Both the position numbers and the translations under genes were made by a program. The notes beneath the pieces were generated by a model, which saw nothing but the letters and a program-made list of their open reading frames with translations, made no database searches and had not been told where the DNA came from. A stretch of DNA of 64,000 nt from Eubacterium sp. AF16-48 (GTDB taxonomy: Bacteria; Bacillota; Clostridia; Lachnospirales; Lachnospiraceae): positions 1-64,000 of the forward strand of contig NZ_QUHB01000005.1 of the NCBI RefSeq assembly GCF_003479405.1, written 5' to 3'. Below, piece by piece: positions 41,601-52,969 of this stretch (positions within the stretch are counted from its first letter, which is position 1; each line of letters starts with the position of its first letter).

Positions 41601-44600
41601 CTTATTTAAGTGTACCTGAATGCCTGTATTGTAAAACTGGCTTCTGACTGCCCTTGCTCTTCTTGGTGTATTGAGAAGCTCATAGATAAACTGCTCATAA
41701 TCAAGCGGCTCAATCCATGTCGTGCCAATCTTTACATCAATATCCGAGGCTTCAATCCACTCCGGCTGCACCTTTTCAAGTGCTGCCACATTGCCTGCAA
41801 ATCTTTCTGCCTGTGGATTGTCTGTATCCGCTGCCATAGCCTTTGCTACACGAAGCTTGTCTCTCACATTTCCGGAAAGATACTCGTCTGCTGTCTCCCA
41901 GCCGATATCGGGATTGTTCTCGTTGTAGCGGTCGGGATTTAAGAAAATCAGTCCATCCAGTTCTTCCACAAGAACTGCCCTTCTAAGCTCTGCCAAAGCA
42001 TCGTCACTTAGAGTTATCTCATCCACTGTCTGTCCAGACTTTTCTGCAAGTTCTTCCTTTGCATTTGTAATATCCGGCTCATAGATAGAAAGCATATAGG
42101 CAAGATTTACATATCCAAATTCATTGACGGATACATTTAATGCTTCCACAGCAGTCTCCACTCTGTCTATGACAGTCTTTGCCTTAATCGTCTGCTTATA
42201 AAACATATCCGCTTTTTTCACCTCCCCATCTTCGTTTACTTCCTCAAGGCTGCAAAGAAGTGGGTAATCGCTGTCATCCCTGAATGCTATTCTGTTTGCT
42301 TTTGAAGTAATGGCTCCATACTGCTTTACGAAGGCATCATATTTTACATTAAGAAGTCTCTGCTTATCAGAAAGCTCCTCCTCGCTGCAGCCATCCATCT
42401 GGATATCAATCAGCTCTCTTGTTATCTGTCTGATTTCATCAAGGCTTCGGATTCGCTCCTCGGCAGTCTGTGATACTTCTTTTTTTACCATCTCGGAATT
42501 TTCCCTGTAATAGAGTTTTCCTTCAAAAAATGTGTAAGTGTAGTTTCTCACATCCGGATCAGCTGGGATAACTTCCTCTGTCTGCTCCGCCTCATCTGCC
42601 ACTCTCTCAAAATCTGTCATCTGGGCTTTGATATTTCCGATTGCCTTATTGAGAGCCTCGTACATATTGAAGTTCTCATCATTATTCACACAGACTGTAT
42701 ATCTGCTGTCCTGTCCGTAAATCCTTGTGTCATATTCCATAGATCCAAGCATCATCTCCGGATGCTCTGCAAAATAAGAGTTGACTGCAATGCCATTCTC
42801 AGTTACACCAAGGTGTACCCAGTCAGGTTCAATATCAATCTTTCTCTCCCTCTTCTGCAAAAACAGGATATCTGCTGTCACTTCGGTTCCTGCATTATCT
42901 TTAAATGCAGTATTCGGAAGTCTTACTGCTCCCACAAGCTCTGCTCTTTCAGCCAGATACTTTCGGATAGTAGGATTTGCCTTATCAAGTGTTCCCTTTG
43001 TGGTGATTACTGAAACCATGCCTCCCGGTCTTACCTGATCAAGTGCTTTTGCCAGAAAATAATCGTGGATACGGAAGTTATACTTGTTGTACTTTGGATC
43101 AAATACCTTATAATCACCAAATGGCACATTTCCGACAACCACATCAAAGAAGTTATCCGGATATGTGGTATTCTCAAATCCTGTGATACTGATATTGGCA
43201 TTCTGATAAAGCTGCTTTGCAATTCTTCCTGAAATGCTGTCAAGCTCCACCCCATACAGCTTGCTTCTCTGCATTGGTGCCGGCATACTTCCAAAGAAGT
43301 TACCGATACCCATAGATGGCTCTAATACATTGCCGCCTCTGAAACCAAACTGGACAAGTGCCGAATTTATGCACATGGCAATCTCCGGTGAAGTATAAAA
43401 GGCGTTATTTACTGTTGCCCTTGCAGCACTGTATTCCTCATCAGATAAAAGGTCTTTCAGCTCTGCATATTCTTTGCTCCAGCCTGCGTTATTCTCATCA
43501 AATGCCTGTGACAGTCCGCCCCATCCGACAAACTTCGACAGAGTTTTCTGTTCCTCCGGTGTGGCAAGCCTGTTCTCTGATTCAATCTGCTTTAAAGTGC
43601 GGATTGCATCCATATTCCACTGGTATCTGGTCTTGGGACCGCCTTTTTCCATTTTCCAGAGGTTATAGTGGAAATTGTGTTTCGTCTGCCCGGCAACATT
43701 CTTCTCATTTTCAAGACTTTCTACTTGCTGTACTGGTTCCTGCTTTGGTGTAAAATCTACAGTTTCCTGTGATTCTGTATCAGCCTGAATATCATCCACA
43801 GATACTGATACTGCATCATCTGAAACCACATGTCCATTCTCATCAATCTTGGTTTCCCAGCCATTCGCTATTGCTCTTTCCCTGGTTTCAAGACGATTGG
43901 CTTTTACACTATCCTCGATATCAAAGAATCTCTTATAGACCGGATTCATCTTATCCCTGTCAGCCTTCTGCTTTGTCTCCTGATAATACTTCTTCTGGTC
44001 TTCTCCGCAGTAAAATGGCTGTTTTACCATATAAGATAAGATTTCATATAACTCACGCCAGTCGAGAGCACCTTCTTTACGCACACCATTCCTGTTCTTA
44101 TAGCTGATCTTCACATATCCGCTTCTGATTGAGTACTCCACAAGACCATACTTATTGTTGGAATATGCCTTTCTTTCTGCATTATCTGTCCCTAATGCAA
44201 TATCCCTGATAAGGTCAAGTTTATTGGGCATAAATGCAAAATCAGACTGCACCACATCCATAAGGAATGCCCTAAACGGAGTGTAGCAGCTGCAATCTGT
44301 TACAAGAATCTCCGCCGCATCACGCAGGTCTTCATCAAGCTCTGCAATACGCTTGGCATAATCAATCGGTGTAATATACTGAAGCTCTGATGGATCTTTT
44401 TCAGTTGTTTCAGCTTCTATCTCTGCACCATATTCTGCCTGTGTTACCATGCGGTCTTCATTGGCAGTTTCCTGTGGTGTCATGCCTTTTGCACTTACAT
44501 AATCTCTGTTAGAAGCATAGCTCTCCGGCTCATCCGGTATTGCATAATCATCAATCTCTGATTCTGCCTCTTCCGGTTCCACTTCCTGATATTCGGCATC

Positions 44601-46352
44601 AATGACCTCATCATCCTCACGGAGTCCGTCCATCGCAAGCTCATCAATACGAGGTGTCTCAGACTGGTATTCCCCTGTAAGAATAAGGACACCAAGCTCT
44701 TTTTCGATATCTTTCCACGAAACATATCCTTCAACCTCTCCATCCTCATCTCGCCACTGAAAACGCAGTCCATTCCCATGAAATGTGTCATATCCGTGCA
44801 GTCCCAGTCCATCAACCGGCCAGCCTGCACCTCCCTGACCATACTCTGCTTTGATACGCTTTGCTTTGGTTCCTGCATCAATCTCTGTTTCAAAAATCTT
44901 GCATACCCTGCCCTTACCACCGATAAAACCTGTACCTCTCATAAGCACCTGTTTGATATACTCACTTGGTACTGTTGCAGACTTTTTGGGATTCAGGTAA
45001 TTGTATTTACCTGCTAATGCAGCTTTTCTGTCCTGCTCGAACTGACGCATAAACTGATTATTGTTTTCGTCCTCAGTATGAATGGTGCCAATGCTTGCCT
45101 GCCCATTCTGGTCGAAAAAAAAGGAAGCCTGTGTATATTCGGCTTCCTTACTGACACCCAATGAATTGATTTCATCAAGTTCCCTATTCAGTTCTGTATC
45201 ATCTGATTCTAGTGGAATCGCATCACTATCTGATTCAGTACCACTTCCTCTGCCTGCATCTTCGCCTGCTCTCTTATCTTCCACATCTCCATTGTCGATG
45301 ACGGATCCTGTGGCTTGTGCTTCGCCAGATACTGCATCTCTAACTGGTCGTACAGCTGATTCGCTTCCTCCTCTACCGCTGACATCTTCTCGTACATCTT
45401 CCCGAATCTCATCAGCGTCTTGTATCTTGCCGGCTCGTTCTCTTTGAGATAGTTCATCGCCATCCTTCCGTATTTGCCCAGCTTCGTGAGATCCTCCGTC
45501 TCGTCCGGCATCTCTATCTGCGGATAAAGCAGTCCGTCCACTTCCTTGTAAGTCATTTCTTCTAACATATCCAATTCTCCTTTCGCTCTCGATTGCCTTT
45601 AGGTTACGACTAAATTCTCTAAGAACACTACAGGAGACATCGCATACAATGGAACCAAGACGGTAAATGATCTCTTCGTCTTTGATATTTACGATCTGAC
45701 TGAAATCCTGTTCTTGCACAGATAAGTCAAATCCGCATCTCGTCCCTACAGCATACATGACACTTGCATATACAAGCTGCTCCATGTCCATTTCCTGCTG
45801 TAAGCCATTGCGTTTCTTACTTTCTTCCTTTATCACACTACCTGATAGCTGCATGAGCTCGGTCATTCGGTCTCCGAACTCTTCTTTTATTATAAGCCAA
45901 ACATCTGTTCCTGTAAACTGTTTTAATATATTTTTTAGAGACTCCCTGTTGCTGTTATCGTACTGCTCAATCTGACCTTCTGATACGAGAAAATCCACAT
46001 AATCTTTAAGATTTTCTCCCTCAAGGTCCCATGTCAGCTTAACATTCTTCCCTCCGGTATCACTGATATCAAATATATACCTCATGCGTGGATTCAGTGC
46101 CCTTGACGGGAAGATAGCGCAGCCTTTCGCACCACGCTTTACATATCTTCCCACCTTTTTCCAGGTATCATAATCTGCCATAAGTGTGCTTCTCTCCGGA
46201 GATCTCTGAGCTGTTACCATAACGATATTGTCAAATTCATAGCGGTACAACTGACCTGCAACCTTTAAAACATCTTTCCAGTTCTTATCTGTTCTGGTGA
46301 TGTTACCAATTTCAGAATCGTATATCGCTTTGACCTTCATATCAACGCCCAT
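38700..46352 (-). CDS. Giant ArdC-like / DNA methylase / SNF2 helicase protein
   Basis: The 2,550-residue polypeptide combines an ArdC/LtrC-like single-strand DNA-binding N-terminus (residues 1-130, [20 protein letters not shown]), a low-complexity Arg/Asp/Gly linker (about 260-400), DUF3849-like segments, an N6-adenine methylase ([13 protein letters not shown] near 1010, GNVPFGDY near 1070) and an SNF2-type helicase (CVGAGKSF near 1727, MVDEAHNF near 1887, EGRGIRQGN near 2227). It probably protects incoming element DNA. NVPF replaces the usual NPPY. The linker is overprinted by TnpV in another frame. Confidence 0.85.
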   Translation of the reverse strand: MGVDMKVKAIYDSEIGNITRTDKNWKDVLKVAGQLYRYEFDNIVMVTAQRSPERSTLMADYDTWKKVGRYVKRGAKGCAIFPSRALNPRMRYIFDISDTGGKNVKLTWDLEGENLKDYVDFLVSEGQIEQYDNSNRESLKNILKQFTGTDVWLIIKEEFGDRMTELMQLSGSVIKEESKKRNGLQQEMDMEQLVYASVMYAVGTRCGFDLSVQEQDFSQIVNIKDEEIIYRLGSIVCDVSCSVLREFSRNLKAIESERRIGYVRRNDLQGSGRTALSADRDAGRDGGSHEAGQIRKDGDELSQRERAGKIQDADEIREDVREDVSGRGGSESAVRPVRDAVSGEAQATGSVIDNGDVEDKRAGEDAGRGSGTESDSDAIPLESDDTELNRELDEINSLGVSKEAEYTQASFFFDQNGQASIGTIHTEDENNNQFMRQFEQDRKAALAGKYNYLNPKKSATVPSEYIKQVLMRGTGFIGGKGRVCKIFETEIDAGTKAKRIKAEYGQGGAGWPVDGLGLHGYDTFHGNGLRFQWRDEDGEVEGYVSWKDIEKELGVLILTGEYQSETPRIDELAMDGLREDDEVIDAEYQEVEPEEAESEIDDYAIPDEPESYASNRDYVSAKGMTPQETANEDRMVTQAEYGAEIEAETTEKDPSELQYITPIDYAKRIAELDEDLRDAAEILVTDCSCYTPFRAFLMDVVQSDFAFMPNKLDLIRDIALGTDNAERKAYSNNKYGLVEYSIRSGYVKISYKNRNGVRKEGALDWRELYEILSYMVKQPFYCGEDQKKYYQETKQKADRDKMNPVYKRFFDIEDSVKANRLETRERAIANGWETKIDENGHVVSDDAVSVSVDDIQADTESQETVDFTPKQEPVQQVESLENEKNVAGQTKHNFHYNLWKMEKGGPKTRYQWNMDAIRTLKQIESENRLATPEEQKTLSKFVGWGGLSQAFDENNAGWSKEYAELKDLLSDEEYSAARATVNNAFYTSPEIAMCINSALVQFGFRGGNVLEPSMGIGNFFGSMPAPMQRSKLYGVELDSISGRIAKQLYQNANISITGFENTTYPDNFFDVVVGNVPFGDYKVFDPKYNKYNFRIHDYFLAKALDQVRPGGMVSVITTKGTLDKANPTIRKYLAERAELVGAVRLPNTAFKDNAGTEVTADILFLQKRERKIDIEPDWVHLGVTENGIAVNSYFAEHPEMMLGSMEYDTRIYGQDSRYTVCVNNDENFNMYEALNKAIGNIKAQMTDFERVADEAEQTEEVIPADPDVRNYTYTFFEGKLYYRENSEMVKKEVSQTAEERIRSLDEIRQITRELIDIQMDGCSEEELSDKQRLLNVKYDAFVKQYGAITSKANRIAFRDDSDYPLLCSLEEVNEDGEVKKADMFYKQTIKAKTVIDRVETAVEALNVSVNEFGYVNLAYMLSIYEPDITNAKEELAEKSGQTVDEITLSDDALAELRRAVLVEELDGLIFLNPDRYNENNPDIGWETADEYLSGNVRDKLRVAKAMAADTDNPQAERFAGNVAALEKVQPEWIEASDIDVKIGTTWIEPLDYEQFIYELLNTPRRARAVRSQFYNTGIQVHLNKMSMEWFIENKSMDKHSVAATKTYGTSRMDAYSIFEDTLNLKTVTVRDRIDDGDGKYHYEVNKNETMLAREKQNMIKEKFKEWLFSEPERRQKYVEYYNETFNNIRLREYDGSHLQFPGMNPAIELKPHQKNAVARILLGGNTLLAHCVGAGKSFEMMAACMEQKRLGLANKTIMVVPKPLIGQTASEFLRLYPSANILVATERDFEKSRRKQFVSRIATGDYDCIIMSHSQFEKIPISAERKERMLNEQIEEISYAIDEMKERNGERWTVKQMESQKKKLEEQLKSLSDESRKDDLITFEELGVDSIMVDEAHNFKNLAIFSKMNNVSGISSSGAKKSTDMQLKCQYLSEINDGRGIVFATGTPISNTMCEMYVMQLYLQKAALEEMGIYHFDSWAANFGEVTTALELTVEGSGFRFKSRFNKFTNLPELMNIFREVADVQTADMLDLDVPALRGGKPIIVESEPDWYVKQVMEDFVVRAERIRGGGVDPSVDNFLKITHEARLLGTDARLIDKDAPNNPDGKLNKVAENVWKEYEKGNANGHIGCQLIFSDIGTPGPDKDFTIYDYLKETLIQYGIPADEIAFIHDAKTDAQRDALFKEMRTGKKKVLIGSTDKCGTGVNVQTHLVAMHHVDCPWKPSSIEQREGRGIRQGNENEEVAIYRYVTKGTFDAYNWSLVENKQRFISQVMTSKAVSRSCEDIDEATLSYAEIKAVATGNPLIREKMEIDNDVQRLKLLKASYDNQRYGLQDNFMIKYPKLIKTATEKLANVREDVKARDKELIDNPEFAITIGKATYTERVDGGTMMLEAISKCKTGETTAIGKFHGFELLVEKNFLGINYMVLRGKTEYKAELSTSPVGSMVKLENLFNGLHENIDFLEKKIEQYQNDLEASKAEYDKPFAYSKELEEKLSRQCELNAQLDLENAKAVDADLSGPEEEREADDRMKSAAIVAEDKGAYPADREGRTR
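45209..45568 (-). CDS. TnpV-family protein in an alternative frame of the giant gene
   Basis: The 120-residue frame matches TnpV of mobile elements: [20 protein letters not shown], then [20 protein letters not shown] and [20 protein letters not shown]. Its ATG at 45568 follows AAAGGAG at eight bases, a proper start site inside the host frame. In the host frame the same DNA gives an RD/GS-rich linker. Both frames are intact, so this is an overlapping gene. TnpV function is unproven. Confidence 0.75.
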   Translation of the reverse strand: MLEEMTYKEVDGLLYPQIEMPDETEDLTKLGKYGRMAMNYLKENEPARYKTLMRFGKMYEKMSAVEEEANQLYDQLEMQYLAKHKPQDPSSTMEMWKIREQAKMQAEEVVLNQIVMRFH

Positions 46353-46366
46353 ACCTTTGTCCTCCT

Positions 46367-46735
46367 CTACTTAAACATCTCTGCAAACAATCCCTTAAAG
46401 AGCTTTAACTCATCCTTATCCAGCTCGATTGCAAATTCATTGTCGATTGCCTGTTTTTCGCATTTATCCTTTTCCTTTGCAATCTTACGCACCACACGAA
46501 GAAGCACATAGCACTCCTTGGACTTTGCAATGCTCTGTTTAAAGGTCAGCTCATCCTCATCGACTGACTTCTGTGTCTGATAGATAATCTCTTTTAACTT
46601 ATCATTGATACCATCTACTTCCTCAAGGGAAATAATAACGGATGCCTTAGAAGCACCCGATCTGTCCCACTCCTTATGAAGTTCCTTTACTAAAAACTCC
46701 ATGTTCTTAATTACTGTTGTTGAATCACTTTTCAT
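46367..46735 (-). CDS. Hypothetical element protein
   Basis: The 122-residue, mostly helical protein reads [20 protein letters not shown] and [12 protein letters not shown] at the end, with Lys/Glu-rich coiled-coil character in between. It overlaps the PcfM-like gene by four bases and precedes the giant gene by 14. No motif recognised. Confidence 0.5.
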   Translation of the reverse strand: MKSDSTTVIKNMEFLVKELHKEWDRSGASKASVIISLEEVDGINDKLKEIIYQTQKSVDEDELTFKQSIAKSKECYVLLRVVRKIAKEKDKCEKQAIDNEFAIELDKDELKLFKGLFAEMFK

Positions 46736-46950
46736 CTTGCTCTTCCTCCGTTTTCTTTTAATGAAGAAGGGAGCTGACTTTCGCTGATAGGTGCAAAATC
46801 AACTCCCTTCATGTCCTCTGCTCCAAGGACTATCTGCTCTGCATAATACATATCCATTGCCTTATTGATGGCATCGTCAAGCGACTCTGCCTTTACTTTC
46901 TGTACTCGTGAAAGCACTTCTTTTATCTCAACATCAAATTCCTGTTCCAT
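46732..46950 (-). CDS. DpnD/PcfM-like small protein
   Basis: The 72-residue protein begins EFDVEIKEVLSRVQKVKAES and continues LDDAINKAMDMYYAEQIVLG, the DpnD-PcfM signature found in conjugative elements and phages. CAGGAGG precedes the ATG. Role unknown. Confidence 0.75.
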   Translation of the reverse strand: MEQEFDVEIKEVLSRVQKVKAESLDDAINKAMDMYYAEQIVLGAEDMKGVDFAPISESQLPSSLKENGGRAR

Positions 46951-46977
46951 ATGATATCGCCTCCTGTAAAAATCTCA

Positions 46978-47874
46978 TCACCGGCTCTTTTCTTCCTTTA
47001 CCTGTCTTTCCTTAAAGCCTTCATCGTACTTTCCATCTTCCAGCCTGTCGTAAAAACAGTCCTCTTCAATCGTTCCAAAATCCTCATACATCTGGTGAAG
47101 GAAGTCATTCTGCAGCTTCTTTGGTACATCATCATCCTTTGACATATCCTGATAAAAATAGAACTTCTGCTTTAGCTTTGCCCTGTAATCATAGATATCC
47201 TCTATCTTTTCCGGTGTGCCATACTCCCTCTTGTATGCCTTGAAATTTGTAGTTGAAAGTGTGGAACCTAGATAAATGCCATGCTCCCACGATACCCCGA
47301 TTGTGGTATTGTCCTTTGTAGGCTTCTCATCCTTCGGATAACGCTTATACTCTGTCGCACCAAGGGCGATTGTAAGGGAACCTGACTTCATATCCATCAC
47401 CACAAGATTCCTTGGTGATAATGCTTCAAGCACCATGTAATCATGGTCATTGAAGTTATGAAATGTCTGTCCCCTTTCAAATGAGCGGTTCTCCATTTCA
47501 TAATGCAGGTTAAAATCATCCACCCAGCCCTTATCGGTCATTCCAATCTCCTTAAGCTTTGCAACACATTCAGAAGAACTGGCTTCTTTATCAAACCGGA
47601 ATTCTTTGGAATCGTTATAAAATCCCTGAAGAAAATGTCCGAGCTGAATATCATCCAGACAGAATCTCGCAGATACAGTTACATTTGCTGCCCTGTAATA
47701 CTCTGTGAAGTTATCTGCTTCACCAAGTGTCCTTCCAAGCTGCAACAAATTTTCTGCAAGCTCTGACATATCATCAATTGCTATAAAACTCTTATAATCA
47801 TCCAGAGTCATCAGCATATTTGTCTCTGTTCCCCTGTCGTTTTCTGTTACCAGTATCATATCTTTTAAATCCAT
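46978..47874 (-). CDS. Hypothetical element protein (YodL/DUF4316-like region possible)
   Basis: With the ATG at 47874 (GGAGG five bases before) the protein has about 298 residues. Readable parts are ENDRGTETNMLMTLDDYKSF and FNLHYEMENRSFERGQTFHN then DHDYMVLEALSPRNLVVMDM. No membrane segment. I cannot place it firmly in a family. Confidence 0.55.
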   Translation of the reverse strand: MDLKDMILVTENDRGTETNMLMTLDDYKSFIAIDDMSELAENLLQLGRTLGEADNFTEYYRAANVTVSARFCLDDIQLGHFLQGFYNDSKEFRFDKEASSSECVAKLKEIGMTDKGWVDDFNLHYEMENRSFERGQTFHNFNDHDYMVLEALSPRNLVVMDMKSGSLTIALGATEYKRYPKDEKPTKDNTTIGVSWEHGIYLGSTLSTTNFKAYKREYGTPEKIEDIYDYRAKLKQKFYFYQDMSKDDDVPKKLQNDFLHQMYEDFGTIEEDCFYDRLEDGKYDEGFKERQVKEEKSR

Positions 47875-47924
47875 TCTTACCTCCAGTCTCAGAGAGGGAC
47901 TATGCCCTCTCTGCAAATTTCCTG

Positions 47925-49886
47925 TTATGGTCTTCCTATCACAACAATCTTTCCTGTGCTTGCCACATCCCTGTAGACCACACCAAGACTTTCATTAAGT
48001 GCCTCTACCACCTTGCCATTTCCGACATATACTGCCACATGGCTGATGTTCTTATATCTTCCATTGCTTGTAAAACTGTAAAAGATAAGGTCTCCCGGCT
48101 GTAACTCATCAAAGGAGACAGTCTTTCCGGCTTCATCAAGTCCCTGTGCCTCCGCTGCCGCTGTGGTTGCACCGCCATAACTAATATCCACGCCTGCATC
48201 TTTCCATGAATAATAGGCTAAGGAACTGCAGTCATAATAGTTACCGCTGTCTCTTAAATCCTGACTATAAGGAAAACCAACTCTGTGTAGTGCATAGGAG
48301 CAGACTGTTTTCTGCCTGCTGTCTGTAATTTCGTTTAGGATGGCATTGATTTCATCCTCAGTCATGGAGCTTACTCCCGGACTGCCGCCTCCACCTCCAC
48401 TTCCGCTTCCGGCATATCCAAGCTGTCCCATAAACTCAGGACTCATGATCTGCTCAAGCATTTCCACCTGATCAGAATTAAATCCATAGACCGAAATCAT
48501 ATCCCTGTACGATTTTAGTGTGACATTCACATACAGAACCGACTTCGTGACAGTAGTTACATTACCGTCTGCATCTGTTTCTTCCACATCTTTTGTTCCT
48601 GTGCTTGTGGTGTATGAACACATATCATTTACAACTGCCTGCAGCCAGCCTTTTGAAGTATCATTCATGACTGTTGCAGTATCTCCGACACCATGCTTGA
48701 CCATATAGACAGCCATGATGTCATAGTAATTGCTTGGGTTTTCTTCCATACCTTCATAGTCCACATATACAAGCTCTCCAAGGTCATATCCGGTATGCTC
48801 ATTCACTTTCGTATTCACATCCCGGTTAAATTCCTGCACATAAGCACTCGTTACTGTCTGCACGGTATCTCCTGATTCAAGTGGTGGCAGAAATAAAGCA
48901 AATGGAGAATTGTAAAGGATTGCTATCGCCGCAATAACCGGAACCGCAATCATGGCAACTACAAGAACAAGTAATAAAAGCACCAGTCCGACAATCGGTG
49001 CCGCTGCCTTTACCCAGGTAATCGCTTTTCGCACAATCAGATCCTTTACCAGCTTTGCCACGCTGTCTGTCTGATTCTCCTGTGCTTTCATCTTATCCAG
49101 AAAGAATTTTATCTTCCTGCTCCGGTTGGTCATTTTTTCATCCTTGACCTCTATGGACACACCTGCAGCATATCCGGCTGCCATGCCGATTGCAGTACCA
49201 ACTCCCGGTGCAACCGCTGTTCCTGCCGCTGTAGCAGCTGCCTTTGTCGCAGTTTTCGTTGCAACCTTGGCAGTTGTCTTGGCGGTTTCTTTTGCTGTCT
49301 CTTTAGCTACCGCCTTAGCAGTATCTTTGGCAGCTTTCTTTGCTGTCTTTTTTGCCAGCTTCTTTCCTGCCTCTACCTTCTTGATACGCTTCTTTGCCTC
49401 GGCTGCCGCCTTTTTCCTGAAAAGTGCAGCACCCTTAGAAGCAGTTCCGGTAACAGGTTGGCTTGCTTCATATGCAAGATATGCTGCCTGCGATACCTCA
49501 TGCCCGCCTTCCACCTGCTCCGTTACTGCCCCGGCTGCAAGTGCTCCAGTTCTTCCTGCAATGTGAAGATTCGTGTTCTTGGTCTTGATGGAAGCTCCTG
49601 ACTCTCTAATGTTACGCTTAAACTTAGAAAGACCTTTATCCTTAGCCTCCGACTGATGAATGGTACTCTTTCCACCAGCACTTTTCTGAAGCATTAATTT
49701 TGCAGATGCTTTTTTATCCATTTCATTGGCTTTAGCATCATGCACTTTCGGACCTCTCTCTACTGTATATATGTTGCTGCCTTTAATCTTGGCTTTCTTT
49801 GGCTCGTGGGCATGAATCTTGGCTTTCTCCTTGGTGTGAATGACTATTGGCTTGTCATCCACTTTCTTTATCTTCAATGTTCTCAC
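47925..49886 (-). CDS. Membrane-anchored NlpC/P60 cell-wall hydrolase of the transfer system
   Basis: The 653-residue protein has a basic N-terminus, an Ala/Lys/Thr repeat tract (about residues 160-235), membrane helices near 290-325, a large outer region and a C-terminal NlpC/P60 domain with catalytic Cys in YYDCSSLAYYSWKDAG and His in NISHVAVYVGNGK. It opens peptidoglycan for conjugation. No lysozyme domain is present. GTG at 49886 or TTG at 49877 could be the start; TTG fits AAGGTGA better. Confidence 0.85.
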   Translation of the reverse strand: MRTLKIKKVDDKPIVIHTKEKAKIHAHEPKKAKIKGSNIYTVERGPKVHDAKANEMDKKASAKLMLQKSAGGKSTIHQSEAKDKGLSKFKRNIRESGASIKTKNTNLHIAGRTGALAAGAVTEQVEGGHEVSQAAYLAYEASQPVTGTASKGAALFRKKAAAEAKKRIKKVEAGKKLAKKTAKKAAKDTAKAVAKETAKETAKTTAKVATKTATKAAATAAGTAVAPGVGTAIGMAAGYAAGVSIEVKDEKMTNRSRKIKFFLDKMKAQENQTDSVAKLVKDLIVRKAITWVKAAAPIVGLVLLLLVLVVAMIAVPVIAAIAILYNSPFALFLPPLESGDTVQTVTSAYVQEFNRDVNTKVNEHTGYDLGELVYVDYEGMEENPSNYYDIMAVYMVKHGVGDTATVMNDTSKGWLQAVVNDMCSYTTSTGTKDVEETDADGNVTTVTKSVLYVNVTLKSYRDMISVYGFNSDQVEMLEQIMSPEFMGQLGYAGSGSGGGGGSPGVSSMTEDEINAILNEITDSRQKTVCSYALHRVGFPYSQDLRDSGNYYDCSSLAYYSWKDAGVDISYGGATTAAAEAQGLDEAGKTVSFDELQPGDLIFYSFTSNGRYKNISHVAVYVGNGKVVEALNESLGVVYRDVASTGKIVVIGRP

Positions 49887-49970
49887 CTTCTTTCACTCAA
49901 AATGCAAAACAGCCATCCAGCTTCCCGGATGGCTATGCTTTGAGGTCGCAAATTGCGACCTCTATCAACT

Positions 49971-52352
49971 TTATTCGACATTATTCTGCATTTCACGTTT
50001 CTTCTGTTCTGCAATCTTCTCGTGAATATTGGTGTTATACAGCCTGTAAAGGTCTGTATCCTTACTTATCTGATTATCAAAAGGAATCACCACTGAACCA
50101 CACTTGATAAGTCCCATTCCCGATGCAGTATTGGTTACGAATCTAAGCTGTGCTTCTGATACTCCGATAACCTCTGCCATCTTGGAACTATCCGTATTAG
50201 CCTGCTTTAAAAGTGCCACAAACTCTGAGTTTGCAAGCATTGTGGTTGCTGTGTAATTCTGCAACAGATCGATGACATTCTGCGTGATACCGGTACAAAG
50301 ACCTCCCTGCTTTCTTACTTTCTTCCAGAGCTGCTGCAGGTATTTTGCAGAATACTCGGAATTAAGCAGGACATGGAACTCATCAATATAGAGCCATGTT
50401 GCCTTGCCTCTCTTACCATTCTCAACAATCCTGTTCTGAATAGACTCCATCATAACAAGCATTGTGATAGGACTAAGTTCTGTACCTAAGTCCCTGATGC
50501 CATAGACTGTGAATCTGTTATCCACATCCACATTTGTCTGGTGATTGAAGATATTTAGTGAACCATTTACAAAAAGCTCCAATGATAATGCAATGTCCTT
50601 TGCCTCATCCTCCGGCTGTGCCATAAGAATATCGTAAAAGTCACTCATTACTGGGATATACTTCTCTTTGCTCCTTGCAATGTCGATATACAGTTTTCTC
50701 ACACAGCGGTCGATGATTGACTTCTGTCTCGAATTTAAGCTGTCACCGATGCACTGCTCACAAAGACCAAGCATGAACTCGCCTTTTTCTCTAACCATTC
50801 CCTTTGAATCATTCGGATCAAGGCTCCATACATCCATCTCCAGCGGATTCACATAGTTATCCGTGTAAGTGGACATATTTACCACTGTTCCACCATAGGT
50901 CTCAGCAATATCAAAGTATTCGTTCATTGGATCTATGACGATTATCTCATCATCTCCCGACAAGAATACGCTGCCCATCTCCATCTTGCAGAAGAAGGAT
51001 TTACCGGAACCCGGCACTCCAAAAACGAAGCCATTTCCGTTAATGAGCTTCTTTCTGTTGCCGATATTCACATTCTTGCTGATCTGGTTGATACCATAGT
51101 AATTGCCTGTGCTATCATTAAGCTCCTGCACATTAAATGGCATAAGTACAGCAAGTGACTGGGTAAGGAGGGTACGCATTGTCTCCACCTGTCTTACACC
51201 AATCGGAAGTGCTGTGTTGAGAGCTTCCCTCTGCTTTAAGTAGTGTGTATCAATCGTGCAGCTGTTACGCTTTCCGATAGTCTCCACAGTCTCACATACA
51301 CTCTCAAGCTCCTTCTTGCTTTCTGCCATAAGAATAATAGTTACTCCCACGAAGAAAAGGCACTGGTCATTCTCACGAACATCATCCATGATTTCCTCAA
51401 TCTCCTTTTTCTCCGTTCTCTTGGCATATGAGATTTCCGTAGAGAAGTCATTATTCTTATTACGGACTCTCTGCTGCTTAATGATATCCGACTCAATACC
51501 AAGGTATTTCTTCTGAAGCACCTTTGTGGTCAGATCCTTTGGCACAGGCACCACATCAATGCTCGTGATGGAATGAACCGGAAGGGAAGTAATCTCATTG
51601 ATGAATCTGTCTGACAAACTGCTCGGATACTTTTTGATAAAAAGTGCCTTGCAGAATTTACTCTCATCCTCAAAATGGTCAGGGAAATATTTCACCATCC
51701 CATTGCACAGATCATTTCTAAAATCTGCCCCGACCTTCTTTGCCTTTTTGATATCAAAATCAAAACTGCCCTCATCTCCAAGATGATAATAGTCATAGAG
51801 CACTTTCAGTCTCTCATTGCCATTAAGTGGTACAATCTCCGCACCAAGCTCAATGAAAGCCTTGTGAATCGTAGCTTCCAGTGTGGCAAACTGTGCCTTT
51901 GCCTCCTCAAAATTCTTTCTCTCGATTGTGATTGTCAGGTATCTCTCCTGTTCAATCCCCTGTCTGCCCTCAATAATCTTCTCTTCAATGATGTCATTGT
52001 AAATTCTTCTGTAATTATTGAAACCATCATTTTTCTCAGCAATCAGAACCTTGTCACGGAGTTCATCCATGTTTTTGTTCTTATTGTTGATCGTAATCTT
52101 ATAATTACAGTCCAGCGAATTTAAGAACTTGCAGTATCTCTCGAAAATACCGATCTGCTCATCCTCGGTTGCTGTCGTGTAATTGATGTCCTGAAAGCGG
52201 TAGCATTTGGAATACTTATTTTTGCTTACTTCAAAAATGCCGTTTTCAGCCACCGCCATAATCTCTATGGTTTCCTGAATGGATTTAGGTGTCTTATACA
52301 AAGGCTCACTCGCCTTTTTCAGTAACTTAAATCCGTCTGTAAATAAACCCAT
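49971..52352 (-). CDS. VirB4/TraE-type conjugation ATPase
   Basis: The 793-residue ATPase of the transfer channel has Walker A FGVPGSGKSFFCKMEMG, Walker B TWLYIDEFHVLLNSE and the VirB4 C-terminal segment QGGLCTGITQNVIDLLQ. Length and layout match Tn916-type/TcpF proteins. It follows the PrgI-like gene and should energise substrate or pilin handling at the membrane. Confidence 0.93.
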   Translation of the reverse strand: MGLFTDGFKLLKKASEPLYKTPKSIQETIEIMAVAENGIFEVSKNKYSKCYRFQDINYTTATEDEQIGIFERYCKFLNSLDCNYKITINNKNKNMDELRDKVLIAEKNDGFNNYRRIYNDIIEEKIIEGRQGIEQERYLTITIERKNFEEAKAQFATLEATIHKAFIELGAEIVPLNGNERLKVLYDYYHLGDEGSFDFDIKKAKKVGADFRNDLCNGMVKYFPDHFEDESKFCKALFIKKYPSSLSDRFINEITSLPVHSITSIDVVPVPKDLTTKVLQKKYLGIESDIIKQQRVRNKNNDFSTEISYAKRTEKKEIEEIMDDVRENDQCLFFVGVTIILMAESKKELESVCETVETIGKRNSCTIDTHYLKQREALNTALPIGVRQVETMRTLLTQSLAVLMPFNVQELNDSTGNYYGINQISKNVNIGNRKKLINGNGFVFGVPGSGKSFFCKMEMGSVFLSGDDEIIVIDPMNEYFDIAETYGGTVVNMSTYTDNYVNPLEMDVWSLDPNDSKGMVREKGEFMLGLCEQCIGDSLNSRQKSIIDRCVRKLYIDIARSKEKYIPVMSDFYDILMAQPEDEAKDIALSLELFVNGSLNIFNHQTNVDVDNRFTVYGIRDLGTELSPITMLVMMESIQNRIVENGKRGKATWLYIDEFHVLLNSEYSAKYLQQLWKKVRKQGGLCTGITQNVIDLLQNYTATTMLANSEFVALLKQANTDSSKMAEVIGVSEAQLRFVTNTASGMGLIKCGSVVIPFDNQISKDTDLYRLYNTNIHEKIAEQKKREMQNNVE

Positions 52353-52444
52353 GTCTCTAACCTCGCTTTCTTATAATGAAAGCCCGCCGGGAACTTCACC
52401 CTGCGGGCTGTGTTCTCGACCTTGCGGTCAGATACTATTCGTTT

Positions 52445-52957
52445 CTAATGCATTGCCTTATATGCTGCAATGCCTGCTGCTGCCGCCACAATGACTGCGA
52501 CAAGTCCAAGCAGCATGTTTCTCGTCTTTTTCTTCATTGCTTCAAACTCCTCCTGCTTCTTTACAGCCGAATCAGCTGTTACAGTCTCCGGTTCAGCCTT
52601 TCTGCCTTTCTTCTTTACCTGTTCATTCTGCTCTACTTCTAACTGCTTTATTGCAGGCTCTCCTTCTGTTGATACATAGGTAAGTGCCTTGTTTCCAAAC
52701 ATAAAATGCAGTTTCTTTCCCATATACTCGTAGAAATTCATCCCGTTAAAGGAATAGAATCCGCCAAGTGCAATCGGTGCCACACAGGGAATTGCCACAT
52801 AAGCAGAACCCGTAAGACCGATATACTTGTAAAGAAGAAGGACGATACCGCCACCGACTACTACGCTTGCAATAGAAAATATAAGCTGCCTTGCAGTAAG
52901 TCCCATCGCAACCGATTCCTGATAGCGGTCAATATCCTTGTTTACTTCGATTACCAT
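52445..52957 (-). CDS. PrgI-family membrane protein (VirB3-like)
   Basis: The 170-residue protein opens EVNKDIDRYQESVAMGLTAR and has two adjacent N-terminal membrane helices (IFSIASVVVGGGIVLLLYKY), then a hydrophilic part and one C-terminal helix. PrgI proteins precede VirB4 in Gram-positive conjugation systems, as here. Confidence 0.85.
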   Translation of the reverse strand: MVIEVNKDIDRYQESVAMGLTARQLIFSIASVVVGGGIVLLLYKYIGLTGSAYVAIPCVAPIALGGFYSFNGMNFYEYMGKKLHFMFGNKALTYVSTEGEPAIKQLEVEQNEQVKKKGRKAEPETVTADSAVKKQEEFEAMKKKTRNMLLGLVAVIVAAAAGIAAYKAMH

Positions 52958-52969
52958 TGTCCCTGCCTC

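Noticed and set aside
44495..44920. 141-residue leftward frame inside the giant gene
   Set aside because: Arg/Met-rich shadow frame without ribosome site or family, unlike the nearby TnpV frame.
49126..49566. Rightward Ala/Val-rich ORF opposite the NlpC/P60 gene
   Set aside because: It is the antisense image of the Ala/Lys/Thr repeat tract.
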